Shown: positions 27,542 through 36,066 of the stretch, in pieces
How the letters are laid out: every line of letters starts with the position of its first letter
How positions within the stretch are numbered: position 1 is the first letter of the stretch
Origin: Dorea_D sp963559605
GTDB lineage: Bacteria; Bacillota; Clostridia; Lachnospirales; Lachnospiraceae
NCBI GenBank assembly: GCA_963559605.1
Contig: CAUWLL010000002.1
Location: 47,404-111,403, forward strand
Reading direction: 5' to 3'
DNA: 64,000 nucleotides
Translations under genes and position numbers: made by a program
The notes under the pieces: model-generated
Databases searched by the model: none
Told to the model about the DNA's origin: nothing
Seen by the model: the letters and a program-made list of their open reading frames with translations, nothing else

Positions 27542-28226
27542 CAGACGGATTGTGATTCTTACAAAAGAACGGGGGAAGATTTCTGCATTTGCAAGGGGGG
27601 CTAGAAAGCCAAGCAGTGCGCTTGTGGGTGTGACCTGCCCATTTTCCTTCGGTCAGTTTACCGTTTATGAGGGGCGGACATCTTATACGCTGATGTCGGC
27701 CTCTATTTCCAATTATTTTGAGGAACTTAGGATGGATGTGGAGGGGGCGTATTATGGATTTTATTTCTTGGATCTGGCAAATTATTATGGAAAGGAAGCC
27801 AATGATGAGACGTTGCTTTTGAAGCTTTTATATCAGACGCTTCGGGCGCTTGTGAATCCGAAGCTTCCCAATGTGCTGATTCGTTACATATATGAACTGA
27901 AGATCATCAGTATTAACGGAGAAGCGCCTCAGGTGTTTGAGTGTGTTTGCTGTGGCGATAAGAGACGGGAGAAAGTATTCAGTGTTCAAAAGGGCGGGCT
28001 TTTGTGTAAAGAGTGCAGCGTACATGTTAAGGATGGCCGGGAGCTTTTACCGTCTACTTTATATACGATGCAGTATATTGTGTCTTCATCGATCGAGAAA
28101 TTATATACATTTCTTGTGAAAGATGAGGTTTTAGAAGAGCTGTCGGCGGTTGTGACAGAGTATTTTGAGGAGTATGTGGGGAAACGGTTTAAATCCTTGG
28201 AAATACTGGAAACAATTGTGGAATAA
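27480..28226 (+). CDS. recO: DNA repair protein RecO
   Basis: About 248 residues. The N-terminal OB fold has TVTGMVLAATAIGEYDRRIVIL and the strongly conserved KERGKISAFARGARKPSSAL. A four-cysteine zinc site follows (CVCC near 157 and CKEC near 180). RecO loads RecA on SSB-coated DNA together with RecR. The start is uncertain: ATG 27480 or GTG 27483 fit the family opening and lie downstream of GTGAGG, while an ATG at 27465 adds five residues. It overlaps the small upstream gene. Confidence 0.94.
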   Translation: MVNQITVTGMVLAATAIGEYDRRIVILTKERGKISAFARGARKPSSALVGVTCPFSFGQFTVYEGRTSYTLMSASISNYFEELRMDVEGAYYGFYFLDLANYYGKEANDETLLLKLLYQTLRALVNPKLPNVLIRYIYELKIISINGEAPQVFECVCCGDKRREKVFSVQKGGLLCKECSVHVKDGRELLPSTLYTMQYIVSSSIEKLYTFLVKDEVLEELSAVVTEYFEEYVGKRFKSLEILETIVE

Positions 28227-28229
28227 CGC

Positions 28230-28258
28230 TTGAAAACTTATAGATAAAACGGTATAAT
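28230..28258 (+). promoter_or_regulatory. Sigma-A promoter for glyS
   Basis: TTGAAA at 28230-28235, a 17-base spacer and a perfect TATAAT at 28253-28258. It lies 45 bases before the glyS start, and no T-box or other leader fits in that space. Confidence 0.85.
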
Positions 28259-28302
28259 AAGTAGCAATTATTAAGTATACAAATGGAAGGTGAGGAATGA
28301 GC

Positions 28303-29697
28303 ATGGCAGTAGAGAAGACTATGGACAAAATCGTTGCATTGGCGAAATCAAGAGGATTCGTATATCCGGGGTCTGAGATTTACGGTGGTCTTGCCAATAC
28401 ATGGGATTACGGAAATCTCGGAGTGGAGCTTAAAAATAATGTAAAAAAAGCATGGTGGCAGAAGTTCGTTCAGGAATCTCCGTATAATGTGGGGATTGAC
28501 TGTGCGATTCTGATGAACCCTCAGACATGGGTAGCAAGTGGACATCTTGGCGGATTCAGCGATCCTTTGATGGACTGTAAAGAATGTCACGAGCGTTTTC
28601 GTGCGGATAAAATGATCGAGGACTTTGCAAAGGAGCATGGTCTGGATATTGGAGACAGCATTGACGGATGGAGCAAGGAGCAGATGCAGGCTTATATTGC
28701 AGAGCATAATATTCCGTGCCCGACCTGTGGAAAACATAATTTTACGGAAATTCGTGAATTTAACCTGATGTTCAAGACATTTCAGGGTGTTACAGAAGAT
28801 GCAAAGAGCGTTGTTTATTTACGTCCGGAAACTGCGCAGGGTATTTTCGTAAACTTTAAAAATGTACAGCGTACTTCCAGGAAGAAAATTCCGTTTGGTA
28901 TCTGCCAGATCGGTAAATCTTTCCGTAATGAGATTACGCCGGGTAACTTCACCTTCCGTACCAGAGAGTTTGAGCAGATGGAATTAGAATTTTTCTGTGA
29001 GCCGGGGACAGACCTGGAGTGGTTTGCGTATTGGAAGAAATACTGCCTTGACTGGCTGACAACACTTGGCATTAAAGAGGGAGAGTTCCGCTACCGCGAC
29101 CATTCACCGGAGGAGTTAAGCCACTACAGTAATGCGACAACAGATATTGAGTTCTTATTCCCGTTTGGCTGGGGAGAACTTTGGGGAATCGCAGACAGAA
29201 CCGACTTTGACTTGACACAGCATCAGAATGTATCCAAACAGGATTTGACATACTTTGATGATGAGAAAAAGGAAAAATATCTTCCATATGTCATCGAGCC
29301 GTCACTTGGAGCAGACCGTATGGTGCTTGCATTCCTTTGTAGTGCATATGACGAAGAAGAATTAGAGGGCGGAGATGTAAGGACCGTGCTTCATTTCCAT
29401 CCGGCACTTGCACCTGTGAAAGTCGGTGTGCTTCCACTTTCTAAGAAGTTAAATGAGGGGGCTGAGAAAGTTTATCAGATGCTCAGTAAGAAGTATAACT
29501 GTGAATTTGACGACCGTGGAAATATCGGTAAACGATACCGTAGACAGGATGAGATCGGTACACCTTTCTGCGTGACATATGATTTTGATTCTGAGGAGGA
29601 CGGAGCAGTTACCGTTCGTGATCGTGATACTATGGAGCAGGAAAGAATCAAAATTGAAGATTTAGATGCTTATTTTGCAGAGAAGTTCACATGGTAG
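28303..29697 (+). CDS. glyS: Glycyl-tRNA synthetase (homodimeric type)
   Basis: 464 residues from the ATG at 28303, which lies 7 bases after AAGGTGAGG; an ATG two codons earlier sits too close to that site. It is the alpha2-type class II enzyme common to Clostridia: RGFVYPGSEIYGGLANTWDYGNLG at the start, RPETAQGIFVNFKN as motif 2 entry, FRNEITPGNFTFRTREFEQME, and an anticodon-binding domain near the end (KVGVLPLSKKL, IGKRYRRQDEIGTPFCVTYDF). It charges tRNA-Gly with glycine. The C-terminal motif DRDTMEQERI is also typical. It is monocistronic with its own promoter and terminator. Confidence 0.97.
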   Translation: MAVEKTMDKIVALAKSRGFVYPGSEIYGGLANTWDYGNLGVELKNNVKKAWWQKFVQESPYNVGIDCAILMNPQTWVASGHLGGFSDPLMDCKECHERFRADKMIEDFAKEHGLDIGDSIDGWSKEQMQAYIAEHNIPCPTCGKHNFTEIREFNLMFKTFQGVTEDAKSVVYLRPETAQGIFVNFKNVQRTSRKKIPFGICQIGKSFRNEITPGNFTFRTREFEQMELEFFCEPGTDLEWFAYWKKYCLDWLTTLGIKEGEFRYRDHSPEELSHYSNATTDIEFLFPFGWGELWGIADRTDFDLTQHQNVSKQDLTYFDDEKKEKYLPYVIEPSLGADRMVLAFLCSAYDEEELEGGDVRTVLHFHPALAPVKVGVLPLSKKLNEGAEKVYQMLSKKYNCEFDDRGNIGKRYRRQDEIGTPFCVTYDFDSEEDGAVTVRDRDTMEQERIKIEDLDAYFAEKFTW

Positions 29698-29735
29698 AAG
29701 GACAGGATAAAAAAGAAGAGAGATCATAAAAACGA

Positions 29736-29760
29736 GGCGCTGTTTCTTGAAAACAGCGCC
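29736..29760. terminator. Bidirectional terminator between glyS and the yjiG-like gene
   Basis: GGCGCTGTTT and AAACAGCGCC form a perfect 10-bp stem with a 5-base loop, flanked by A-rich and T-rich stretches. It lies between two convergent genes and could serve both. Confidence 0.85.
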
Positions 29761-29803
29761 CCTGTTATTTTCAGTATGAACTGTCAATGTTGTCTTTTAT
29801 CGT

Positions 29804-30265
29804 TTATCTTCCGACAATAAAACTTGTTACGAACATTGCCAGAAAACCCGTTCCGATATTTACTGCAAATAGAACAGCGTAATGTTTACTTTCCACATCG
29901 GCAGTTCCAAGAATTCTGCCCATATATTGAATGGCAGCGCCGAAGAGACATATGCCCACCAGAAGTATGGTAGCGTCACTGTTGGTGATCTGTCCATTGA
30001 GTGCAAGACTGGCTGTAGCGCCGAGTCCGCCGCCTGAGGAAAGGATTCCGGCAATCACGGCTGTTGCTGCGATTCCGGGAAGTCCGATAATTCCCATTAA
30101 AGGTCCGCAGATTTTTCCGATAAGATCGGACAAACCACTTAAATTAAGTAATTGTATCATGGCAAATGCAAAAAGTACATTTGGGAGCATATTGTTCATA
30201 GACATGTTGAAACCTTTGCGGGCGCCGGTTACAAAGCTGGTAATAAGATTCGTATTTTCTTTCAT
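29804..30265 (-). CDS. YjiG/SpmB-like membrane protein (Gate domain)
   Basis: 153 residues, very hydrophobic with about four membrane segments. The conserved Gate (nucleoside-recognition) pattern is seen in MSMNNMLPNVLFAFAMIQLLNLSG, the Gly-rich GLPGIAATAVIAGILSSGGGLGAT and MGRILGTADVESKHY. It pairs with the next gene (its upstream neighbour), as yjiG does with yjiH in E. coli and spmB with spmA in Bacillus. Substrate is unknown. It starts 2 bases after the stop of the partner gene. Confidence 0.8.
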   Translation of the reverse strand: MKENTNLITSFVTGARKGFNMSMNNMLPNVLFAFAMIQLLNLSGLSDLIGKICGPLMGIIGLPGIAATAVIAGILSSGGGLGATASLALNGQITNSDATILLVGICLFGAAIQYMGRILGTADVESKHYAVLFAVNIGTGFLAMFVTSFIVGR

Positions 30266-30267
30266 AT

Positions 30268-30957
30268 CTATACGTCCTCCTTTCCCTTTATAAATCGCAC
30301 GGTATAGAAGCGAATGATGTTGGTTGCGACTAATTTAAATACTAAAATAATGATAAGAGGTACAATGATGGGAACTTCCAAAAATTGAAACAGTGCCGCA
30401 CCGCTGGATAGATAGTTTGTTAAACAGGCTCCGGCGGAAAACTGAAAAGCAACAAAGATGAGACGTTCTTTTTCATTGATTTCTTTGTTTTCATACAACT
30501 CCTTAGTCATAGATGCGCCGGTATCGGTAGACTGTAAACTTGCAACTAATGCCAGTCCGCAGATTCCGGGGATTCCCATAAGCGGACGAAGGAGGGGAGT
30601 CATTAATTTTTGTGCGGCTTTTAATCCATCCATATCTTCCACGATTTTTACAACGCCCAGGGCAAGCATAACAGCAGGCGTCAGGGTGAGTGCAAATAAA
30701 AATCCGTCACGGACACCGGTACCGTTTACACCGCGGAAATTAGCTGCCAAAGTTCCGGCATTTTCCGGTAGTTCCCCTAAGTTTCCGAAGGTTCCCAGAA
30801 TATTTGTAAAATCAAAGAATTTAAAAAAATTGTCTTGATTTTGTAATAAACCGGAGAAGAAAATAATAGCCAGGACCAGGGAAATATAGCCGGATATTCG
30901 TACTTTTTCAGATTGCTTCGTCATATTGGTGGTTATATCTGTTTTGTCATTCGTCAT
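30268..30957 (-). CDS. YjiH/SpmA-like membrane protein (Gate domain)
   Basis: 229 residues with several membrane segments. ALTLTPAVMLALGVVKIVE near residue 90 and the LMGIPGICGLALVASLQSTDTGASMTKELYE region (residues ~130-165) are the Gate-domain features of YjiH. It lies 26 bases downstream of the amidohydrolase gene and directly upstream of the YjiG-like gene, so the two membrane proteins probably form one transporter that serves the amidohydrolase pathway. Confidence 0.8.
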   Translation of the reverse strand: MTNDKTDITTNMTKQSEKVRISGYISLVLAIIFFSGLLQNQDNFFKFFDFTNILGTFGNLGELPENAGTLAANFRGVNGTGVRDGFLFALTLTPAVMLALGVVKIVEDMDGLKAAQKLMTPLLRPLMGIPGICGLALVASLQSTDTGASMTKELYENKEINEKERLIFVAFQFSAGACLTNYLSSGAALFQFLEVPIIVPLIIILVFKLVATNIIRFYTVRFIKGKEDV

Positions 30958-30983
30958 GTTAATCCATCCTTTCTTTGACGTTT

Positions 30984-32246
30984 TTACTCTACGGTGACGG
31001 TTTCATATGTTTGACCTTCTTTCATAACAAAAGCACAGTCCAGCAGAGCTTTCGGATCTTTTAATAAATCTCGTTTCCAACCGGAAATATCTGCAAGTTT
31101 TCCGGGTTCTATGGTTCCGATCAAATGAGATAGCCCGAGAATTTCAGCATTTGTGCTTGTGGCAGCCTTTAAAATTCTGAATGGATCCATACCGGAGTTC
31201 ATCCAAGATTCAAACTCGTACCCGTTTTCGTAAGCATTATGTACGGTTACAAAATCTGTTCCATAGCCAAGCTTGATCTTACTGTTAATGATGACTTTTC
31301 GACCTTCCTGAAGCCGCTTAGAATATTGTCGGAGTTTCGCCTGAAATTGCGGCGTTTTTTTCTTTAGAGTTTCTTCATTGAGGTGGATAATATCATCATA
31401 GGGGCAGAATGTAGGAACGAGATATGTGCCTAACTCTTCCATTAACCGTGCAGTGTCTTCGGTGATCAGAGAACCGTGCTCCATTCCGTCGATCCCCATA
31501 CGTGCAACTTTCTGCATTTGTTCTGAGTTATATATGTGAGCGGTAACGGTGCGTCCCAGCTCATGAGCTGTTTTAATGATCACCTCAATCTCTTCATCAC
31601 TGAGCTGCTGGTCATCCGGGGTGTCATTTGGTGTGCTGAATCCTCCGTTGATCATAATTTTAATAAAATCAGCGCCCATTTTTATTTCGTTTCTTACGGC
31701 GTTGCGGAAAAATTCTACTCCGGTTCCGATCGTGGGAGTCATCTCGGCAAATGCTTCTGCCAGATCAGGGTTTGTGCGAAGGTATTGTGAGTGGTCGCCG
31801 TGACTTCCGAGACTTGCCATATAATGTGGGGTTACGACCATACGAGCGCCCGGAAATAATCCGAGTTCGATCATTTCTTTTGCTGCAAGGCTGCCTCTTG
31901 CTTCGTAGGTAGAATTACCGATGCTGCGGATGGTTGTAAATCCCCGGTAAAGAGATTCTCTTGCCACATACAGATGGCACATGCTTTTCCATGCCGGACC
32001 GCGATATACAATATCGTGGTTTCGGGTATGCCAGTCGATATATTGACTGTGTACGTGTGCATCAATCATTCCGGGAGTTACTGTACAATCTGTTAAATCA
32101 ATAATCTGGGTGTCTTCGGGGCATTCCAGCTGTCTTCCTGTTTTTTCAATCACAGAATCACATACCAGAATTTCCATATTTTCTTGCAGTACATCAGATA
32201 TTCCGTCATATAGTTTCCCGCATTTGATCAGTTTAAATTTGCTCAT
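30984..32246 (-). CDS. Amidohydrolase-superfamily metal-dependent hydrolase
   Basis: 420 residues of the imidazolonepropionase-like amidohydrolase branch. TPGMIDAHVHSQ holds the first two metal-binding His, then a Lys in GADFIKIMINGGF, TAHIYN and GMEHGSL supply further His, and the metal Asp is in LGYGTDFV. The C-terminal IGTIEPGKLADISGW strand is typical. Relatives cleave cyclic amides or Xaa-Pro type dipeptides. Start ATG follows AAAAGGAGG. Gene order with YjiH- and YjiG-like genes and a divergent LysR regulator recalls E. coli iadA (isoaspartyl dipeptidase), but the enzyme itself is from another branch, so the substrate is open. Confidence 0.82.
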   Translation of the reverse strand: MSKFKLIKCGKLYDGISDVLQENMEILVCDSVIEKTGRQLECPEDTQIIDLTDCTVTPGMIDAHVHSQYIDWHTRNHDIVYRGPAWKSMCHLYVARESLYRGFTTIRSIGNSTYEARGSLAAKEMIELGLFPGARMVVTPHYMASLGSHGDHSQYLRTNPDLAEAFAEMTPTIGTGVEFFRNAVRNEIKMGADFIKIMINGGFSTPNDTPDDQQLSDEEIEVIIKTAHELGRTVTAHIYNSEQMQKVARMGIDGMEHGSLITEDTARLMEELGTYLVPTFCPYDDIIHLNEETLKKKTPQFQAKLRQYSKRLQEGRKVIINSKIKLGYGTDFVTVHNAYENGYEFESWMNSGMDPFRILKAATSTNAEILGLSHLIGTIEPGKLADISGWKRDLLKDPKALLDCAFVMKEGQTYETVTVE

Positions 32247-32391
32247 GTTACAACCTCCTTTTAATTATTAGAAATTCGTAAGATTTTAAAACTATTATCA
32301 GTTTTTATACTTCTATTTTAAGTTAAAGACTTGTATTTCTGGTAATATAGATTATAATTGAATATATATATTTGGTGCAGAGGATGATAAA

Positions 32392-33312
32392 ATGAAAACA
32401 GAACAAATCGAATTGGCAATTGCAATTAATGAATGCGGTTCTATCACAAAAGCGGCACAGAAGTTATTTATTGCACAACCCAATGCCAGCAGTTCCATCT
32501 ATGCTCTGGAACAGGAGTTGGGCTATAGCATTTTTGAGCGGACGCATAATGGAGTGAGTACTACGGAAAAAGGAGAGAAATTTTTAGAATATGCATATTC
32601 AATCCGTAGGAATATGGAAAATATATATGCTTTAAAGAGTCCTGATAAGCGCATCCGCCTGTATGTGTCTACCTATGCATATCCGTTTTCGGAAAATGCT
32701 TTTGTGAAATTCTGTCAGGAATATGTAGATTCTGCCGAAACTTTGCACTGTAGCCTGCGAAGGATCGGAACGGTGCAGGAGGGAATGGATCGGCTGCTGA
32801 CAAATCTCTCAGATGTGTCAATTATCGTATGCAGCAGAGAGTTATATGGTCAGTTTGTAAAGAAGTTCAAGCAGAAAAGTCTCGTGCCTCTTGTGCTGGG
32901 ACAAACTTCACTTCATGTTACACTGGCTGAAAATCACCCGCTGCTTAAAAAAGAGCAGGTGGAATTGACAGATCTGACAGATTATCCGTGTCTTTCGAAT
33001 TTTGGAATATCTATGAATTATGTGCCTGCAAAGATAGAGAATTTATTGAATGAGGTACCATCTCATATTGCTATGGAACCAGGGAGCTGCAGATTATCTT
33101 TGTTGGAAAATTCTAATAGTTTTTCTATTTCCACACCATATGCCAAAGAACTTTTGCGGCAGCATCATTTGATAAGCGCGGAAATTCCGGAGACGGATCG
33201 TTCAATTGTGTTATTGACACGGGCAGAGGATCAGAATAGTAAACAGATCTTAAAGTATATTGAACTTGTACAGCAGGAAATCCCGAAATGGTTTGAACAA
33301 TTGAAGATGTAA
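32392..33312 (+). CDS. LysR-family transcriptional regulator
   Basis: 306 residues. The N-terminal winged helix is clear: LAIAINECGSITKAAQKLFIAQPNASSSI, then LEQELGYSIFERTHNGVSTTEKGEKF. The rest is the effector-binding fold. Divergent orientation to the amidohydrolase with 145 bases between the start codons suggests that it controls that operon, as usual for this family. The inducer cannot be read from the sequence. It ends just before a strong terminator shared with sstT. Confidence 0.92.
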   Translation: MKTEQIELAIAINECGSITKAAQKLFIAQPNASSSIYALEQELGYSIFERTHNGVSTTEKGEKFLEYAYSIRRNMENIYALKSPDKRIRLYVSTYAYPFSENAFVKFCQEYVDSAETLHCSLRRIGTVQEGMDRLLTNLSDVSIIVCSRELYGQFVKKFKQKSLVPLVLGQTSLHVTLAENHPLLKKEQVELTDLTDYPCLSNFGISMNYVPAKIENLLNEVPSHIAMEPGSCRLSLLENSNSFSISTPYAKELLRQHHLISAEIPETDRSIVLLTRAEDQNSKQILKYIELVQQEIPKWFEQLKM

Positions 33313-33315
33313 ATC

Positions 33316-33349
33316 AAAACAACGTCCGAAAGTTTTCGGACGTTGTTTT
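33316..33349. terminator. Bidirectional terminator between lysR-type gene and sstT
   Basis: AAAACAACGTCCGAAA pairs with TTTCGGACGTTGTTTT around a 2-3 base loop, a near-perfect symmetrical hairpin with T runs on both strands. It serves two convergent genes. Confidence 0.92.
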
Positions 33350-33362
33350 GTATTCTTAAAGC

Positions 33363-34610
33363 TTAAGCTTCTGTTTCTGCTTCTTTTTTCGCGTAACGCT
33401 CTGGGTGTAATCTCTTTTCTCTCATATCAGCAGCTGCTGTAAAGAGAACGTCTGTAGAAGAGTTAAGACCGGTCTCACAAGAATCCTGGATAACACCGAT
33501 AATGAAACCAACACCTACAACCTGCATAGCGATTTCAGATGGGATTCCGAACAAGCTACATGCCATAGGGATGAGTAACAGAGAACCACCTGCTACACCG
33601 GATGCACCGGCTGCACTGAGCGCTGCAAGTACACAGAGGATAAGTGCTGTTCCGAAGTCTACGCTGATACCCATTGTGTGAGCTGCGGATAAAGCCATTA
33701 CAGAAATTGTGATAGCTGCACCTGCCATATTGATGGTTGCTCCTAAAGGAATAGATACAGAGTATGTATTTTCATCTAAGTCAAGCTCTTTACAAAGTTC
33801 CATGTTTACAGGGATGTTCGCTGCGGAACTACGTGTAAAGAATGCGGTGATAAAGCTTTTTGCCAAACACTTGAATACAAGTGGGTATGGATTCTTTTTG
33901 ATGCAAAGGAACACGATGATCGGGTTCATTATAAATGTTACAAATGCCATAGAACCAACTAATACAAGGATCAATCTTCCGTAAGATAACAGTGCGCTGA
34001 GCCCAGAGGTTGAAATAACGTTGAAGATAAGACCCATAATACCGAACGGAGCAAAGCTGATAACCCATTTAACTGCTGTGGAAATGGAATCTGCAATATT
34101 ATCAAGCATAGTTTTTGTTTCGGCTGACGCTGATTTTAAAGCAATACCGAAGATACAAGCCCATGCAAGGATACCGATATAGTTCGCATTTACGATAGAA
34201 CCGACTGGGTTAGATACTACGTTCAGTAATAAGTTCTTTAATACTTCACCTACACCGCTTGGGGGAGCCATGTCACCGCCTGCTGCTTCTGCAAGTGTTA
34301 AGGTTACCGGGAAGAGTCTGCATGCTACTACAGATACGAGGGCTGAGAATAAGTTTCCAACCATGTAGAGTCCGATAATAAATCCCATGTTTGTCTTCTG
34401 TCCTTCTCCCATGTGAGCAAGAGCGCTCATTACAAGGAAGAATACGAGGAGCGGTGCAATCGCCTTCAAAGCGCCTACGAATAAATCACCTAAAAGCGCG
34501 ATTACGGTTACTTTTGGAATTGTCAAACCAAGAAGAATACCAATGATAAGACCACAAAGGATTCTTAAAACAAGGCTGATGCTGTTCCATTTTGCGAATA
34601 AATTTTTCAT
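33363..34610 (-). CDS. sstT: Serine/threonine:Na+ symporter SstT
   Basis: 415 residues, start at the ATG 4 bases after GAAGGA; the frame stays open for 54 codons upstream but this part is leader RNA. It is a DAACS-type carrier of SstT length (~410): LVLRILCGLIIGILLGL in the first membrane helix, APLLVFFLVMSALAHM, a FFTRSSAANIPVNMELC loop matching the SstT hairpin, and LGATINMAGAAITISVMAL. It imports serine and threonine with sodium. Placement beside the divergent tdh-kbl genes makes a threonine uptake and degradation unit. Confidence 0.93.
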   Translation of the reverse strand: MKNLFAKWNSISLVLRILCGLIIGILLGLTIPKVTVIALLGDLFVGALKAIAPLLVFFLVMSALAHMGEGQKTNMGFIIGLYMVGNLFSALVSVVACRLFPVTLTLAEAAGGDMAPPSGVGEVLKNLLLNVVSNPVGSIVNANYIGILAWACIFGIALKSASAETKTMLDNIADSISTAVKWVISFAPFGIMGLIFNVISTSGLSALLSYGRLILVLVGSMAFVTFIMNPIIVFLCIKKNPYPLVFKCLAKSFITAFFTRSSAANIPVNMELCKELDLDENTYSVSIPLGATINMAGAAITISVMALSAAHTMGISVDFGTALILCVLAALSAAGASGVAGGSLLLIPMACSLFGIPSEIAMQVVGVGFIIGVIQDSCETGLNSSTDVLFTAAADMREKRLHPERYAKKEAETEA

Positions 34611-34634
34611 GTTTTCCTTCGCAGATACATACGG
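34611..34634 (-). promoter_or_regulatory. Hairpin in the sstT leader, just before the ribosome site
   Basis: On the minus strand GCAGATACA and TGTATCTGC form a 9-bp stem with a 6-base loop, ending close to the GAAGGA site of sstT. It could influence translation or act as an operator. Together with the palindrome at 34684 it fills much of the ~100-base leader. Confidence 0.5.
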
Positions 34635-34683
34635 GTGTATCTGCTTCCTCTCTTTCTCTATAGATTTTTTTCCCTGATACTTA

Positions 34684-34706
34684 TTGATATATGGTGAATA
34701 TATCAA
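34684..34706. promoter_or_regulatory. Operator-like palindrome at the sstT transcription start
   Basis: TTGATATA and TATATCAA, perfect 8-bp arms around 7 bases, just downstream of the predicted sstT -10 box. The position suits a repressor site. The 306-base stretch from 34611 to 34916 otherwise holds only the two promoters and leader hairpins. Confidence 0.5.
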
Positions 34707-34719
34707 CAACAATAAGGTT

Positions 34720-34748
34720 ATTATATATAAAAAACAGGGGTTTGTAAA
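34720..34748 (-). promoter_or_regulatory. Sigma-A promoter for sstT
   Basis: On the minus strand TTTACA (34748-34743), a 17-base spacer and a perfect TATAAT (34725-34720). Predicted transcription start near 34713, which gives a leader of ~100 bases. Confidence 0.75.
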
Positions 34749-34832
34749 TAGAATATTTGTAATTAAACACAATAAAGAGGCATTTAGAGTGTGAAATATT
34801 TATCAAAATAGACAAAAATATTTTGAAATACA

Positions 34833-34861
34833 TTGTGCATGTTGGAAATGAGTGTTATAAT
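34833..34861 (+). promoter_or_regulatory. Extended -10 promoter for tdh-kbl
   Basis: TTGTGC at 34833-34838, a 17-base spacer and TATAAT at 34856-34861, preceded by TGT (extended -10). A hairpin ATCGTCT-GGGG-AGACGAT at about 34878-34895 lies in the leader before the tdh ribosome site. Confidence 0.7.
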
Positions 34862-34916
34862 TATATAGATAAGATTAATCGTCTGGGGAGACGATAGAAA
34901 CGGGAGGTCTATAAAA

Positions 34917-35978
34917 GTGGGCGAAAGAAACGATGGAAAGATGTGGGCGCTTGTAAAATCAAAACCGGAAGAGGGACTGTGGATGGAGAGAGTTCCGATT
35001 CCGGAAGTGGGACCGAATGATGTGAAGATCAAGATTCACAAAACTGCAATCTGTGGAACAGACGTACATATTTATCAGTGGAATGACTGGGCACAGCATA
35101 CAATTCCGGTCGGACTGACAGCGGGACATGAGTATGTTGGTGAGATTGTAGAAGTAGGAGCCGGTGTAGAGGGCTTCAAAATCGGAGATCTGGTATCCGG
35201 TGAAGGACATATTACTTGTGGAAAATGTAGAAACTGTCTGGAAGGACACAAGGAGAACTGTAAAGACGCCAAAGGTGTTGGGGTAAACAGAAGCGGAGCA
35301 TTTGCAGAATATCTCGTGATCCCTTCTTCTAATGTATGGCCATGTAATCCGAATATTCCGGAAGAAATGTATGCGATTTTCGATCCGTTCGGAAACGCAA
35401 CGCATACAGCGCTTTCCTATGATATGTTAGGAGAGGACGTGCTGGTGGCAGGAGCCGGTCCGATCGGAATTATGGCGGCGGCAATTGCAAAATTTTCAGG
35501 AGCAAGACATGTTGTGATCACTGATTTTAATCAGTATCGTTTGGATCTGGCAATGAAACTTGGTGCGACCAGAGCAGTTAATCTGGGGCAGGAGAAGCTT
35601 ACGGATGTCATGAAAGAGATTGGAATGACAGAAGGATTTGACGTAGGTCTTGAGATGTCCGGTTCTCAGGCAGGACTTCATGATATGATCCACAATATGA
35701 AACATGGCGGAAATATCGCACTTCTGGGACTCCAGAGAACAGATGCGAAAGTTGACCTTGAGACAGTTATTTTCAATGGGTTAAATCTTCGTGGTATTTA
35801 CGGAAGAAAAGTATGGGATACATGGTACAAGATGTCTACCATGCTTCAGGCAGGTCTGGACATTTCCGCAATTATCACACACCATTTCGACATCAAAGAT
35901 TACGAAAAGGGATTTGCGGCAATGATTTCCGGTGAGTCAGGAAAAGTTATTCTTGACTGGGCACATATAAACGATTAA
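34917..35978 (+). CDS. tdh: L-threonine 3-dehydrogenase
   Basis: 353 residues, GTG start 8 bases after GGGAGGT. It is a zinc medium-chain dehydrogenase of the Tdh type: AICGTDVHIYQWNDWA with catalytic zinc Cys46, GHEYVG, the four-Cys structural zinc loop (CGKCRNCLEGHKENC), the Rossmann motif GAGPIGIMAAAIAK, and NLRGIYGRKVWDTWYKM near the end, a Tdh signature. It oxidises L-threonine to 2-amino-3-ketobutyrate with NAD+. The following kbl gene takes that product. Confidence 0.95.
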   Translation: MGERNDGKMWALVKSKPEEGLWMERVPIPEVGPNDVKIKIHKTAICGTDVHIYQWNDWAQHTIPVGLTAGHEYVGEIVEVGAGVEGFKIGDLVSGEGHITCGKCRNCLEGHKENCKDAKGVGVNRSGAFAEYLVIPSSNVWPCNPNIPEEMYAIFDPFGNATHTALSYDMLGEDVLVAGAGPIGIMAAAIAKFSGARHVVITDFNQYRLDLAMKLGATRAVNLGQEKLTDVMKEIGMTEGFDVGLEMSGSQAGLHDMIHNMKHGGNIALLGLQRTDAKVDLETVIFNGLNLRGIYGRKVWDTWYKMSTMLQAGLDISAIITHHFDIKDYEKGFAAMISGESGKVILDWAHIND

Positions 35979-36011
35979 ATGAAAATGAAACGAAATAAGC
36001 AATGAAGGCGA

Positions 36012-36033
36012 CGGCGGTTGTAACAGACCGCCG
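36012..36033. other. Hairpin between tdh and kbl
   Basis: CGGCGGT and ACCGCCG form a perfect 7-bp GC-rich stem with an 8-base loop and no T run. It probably affects mRNA processing or stability within the operon rather than stopping transcription. Confidence 0.5.
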
Positions 36034-36066
36034 AACATCTTTAAATAAGGAAAGGAAGAATTAAAA

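Noticed and set aside
28226..28302. T-box or glycine riboswitch before glyS
   Set aside because: The promoter lies only 45 bases before the start codon, too short for either.
34611..34772. 54-codon N-terminal extension of SstT
   Set aside because: It covers the predicted promoter and leader; SstT proteins start with the MKN..KWN type segment found at 34610.
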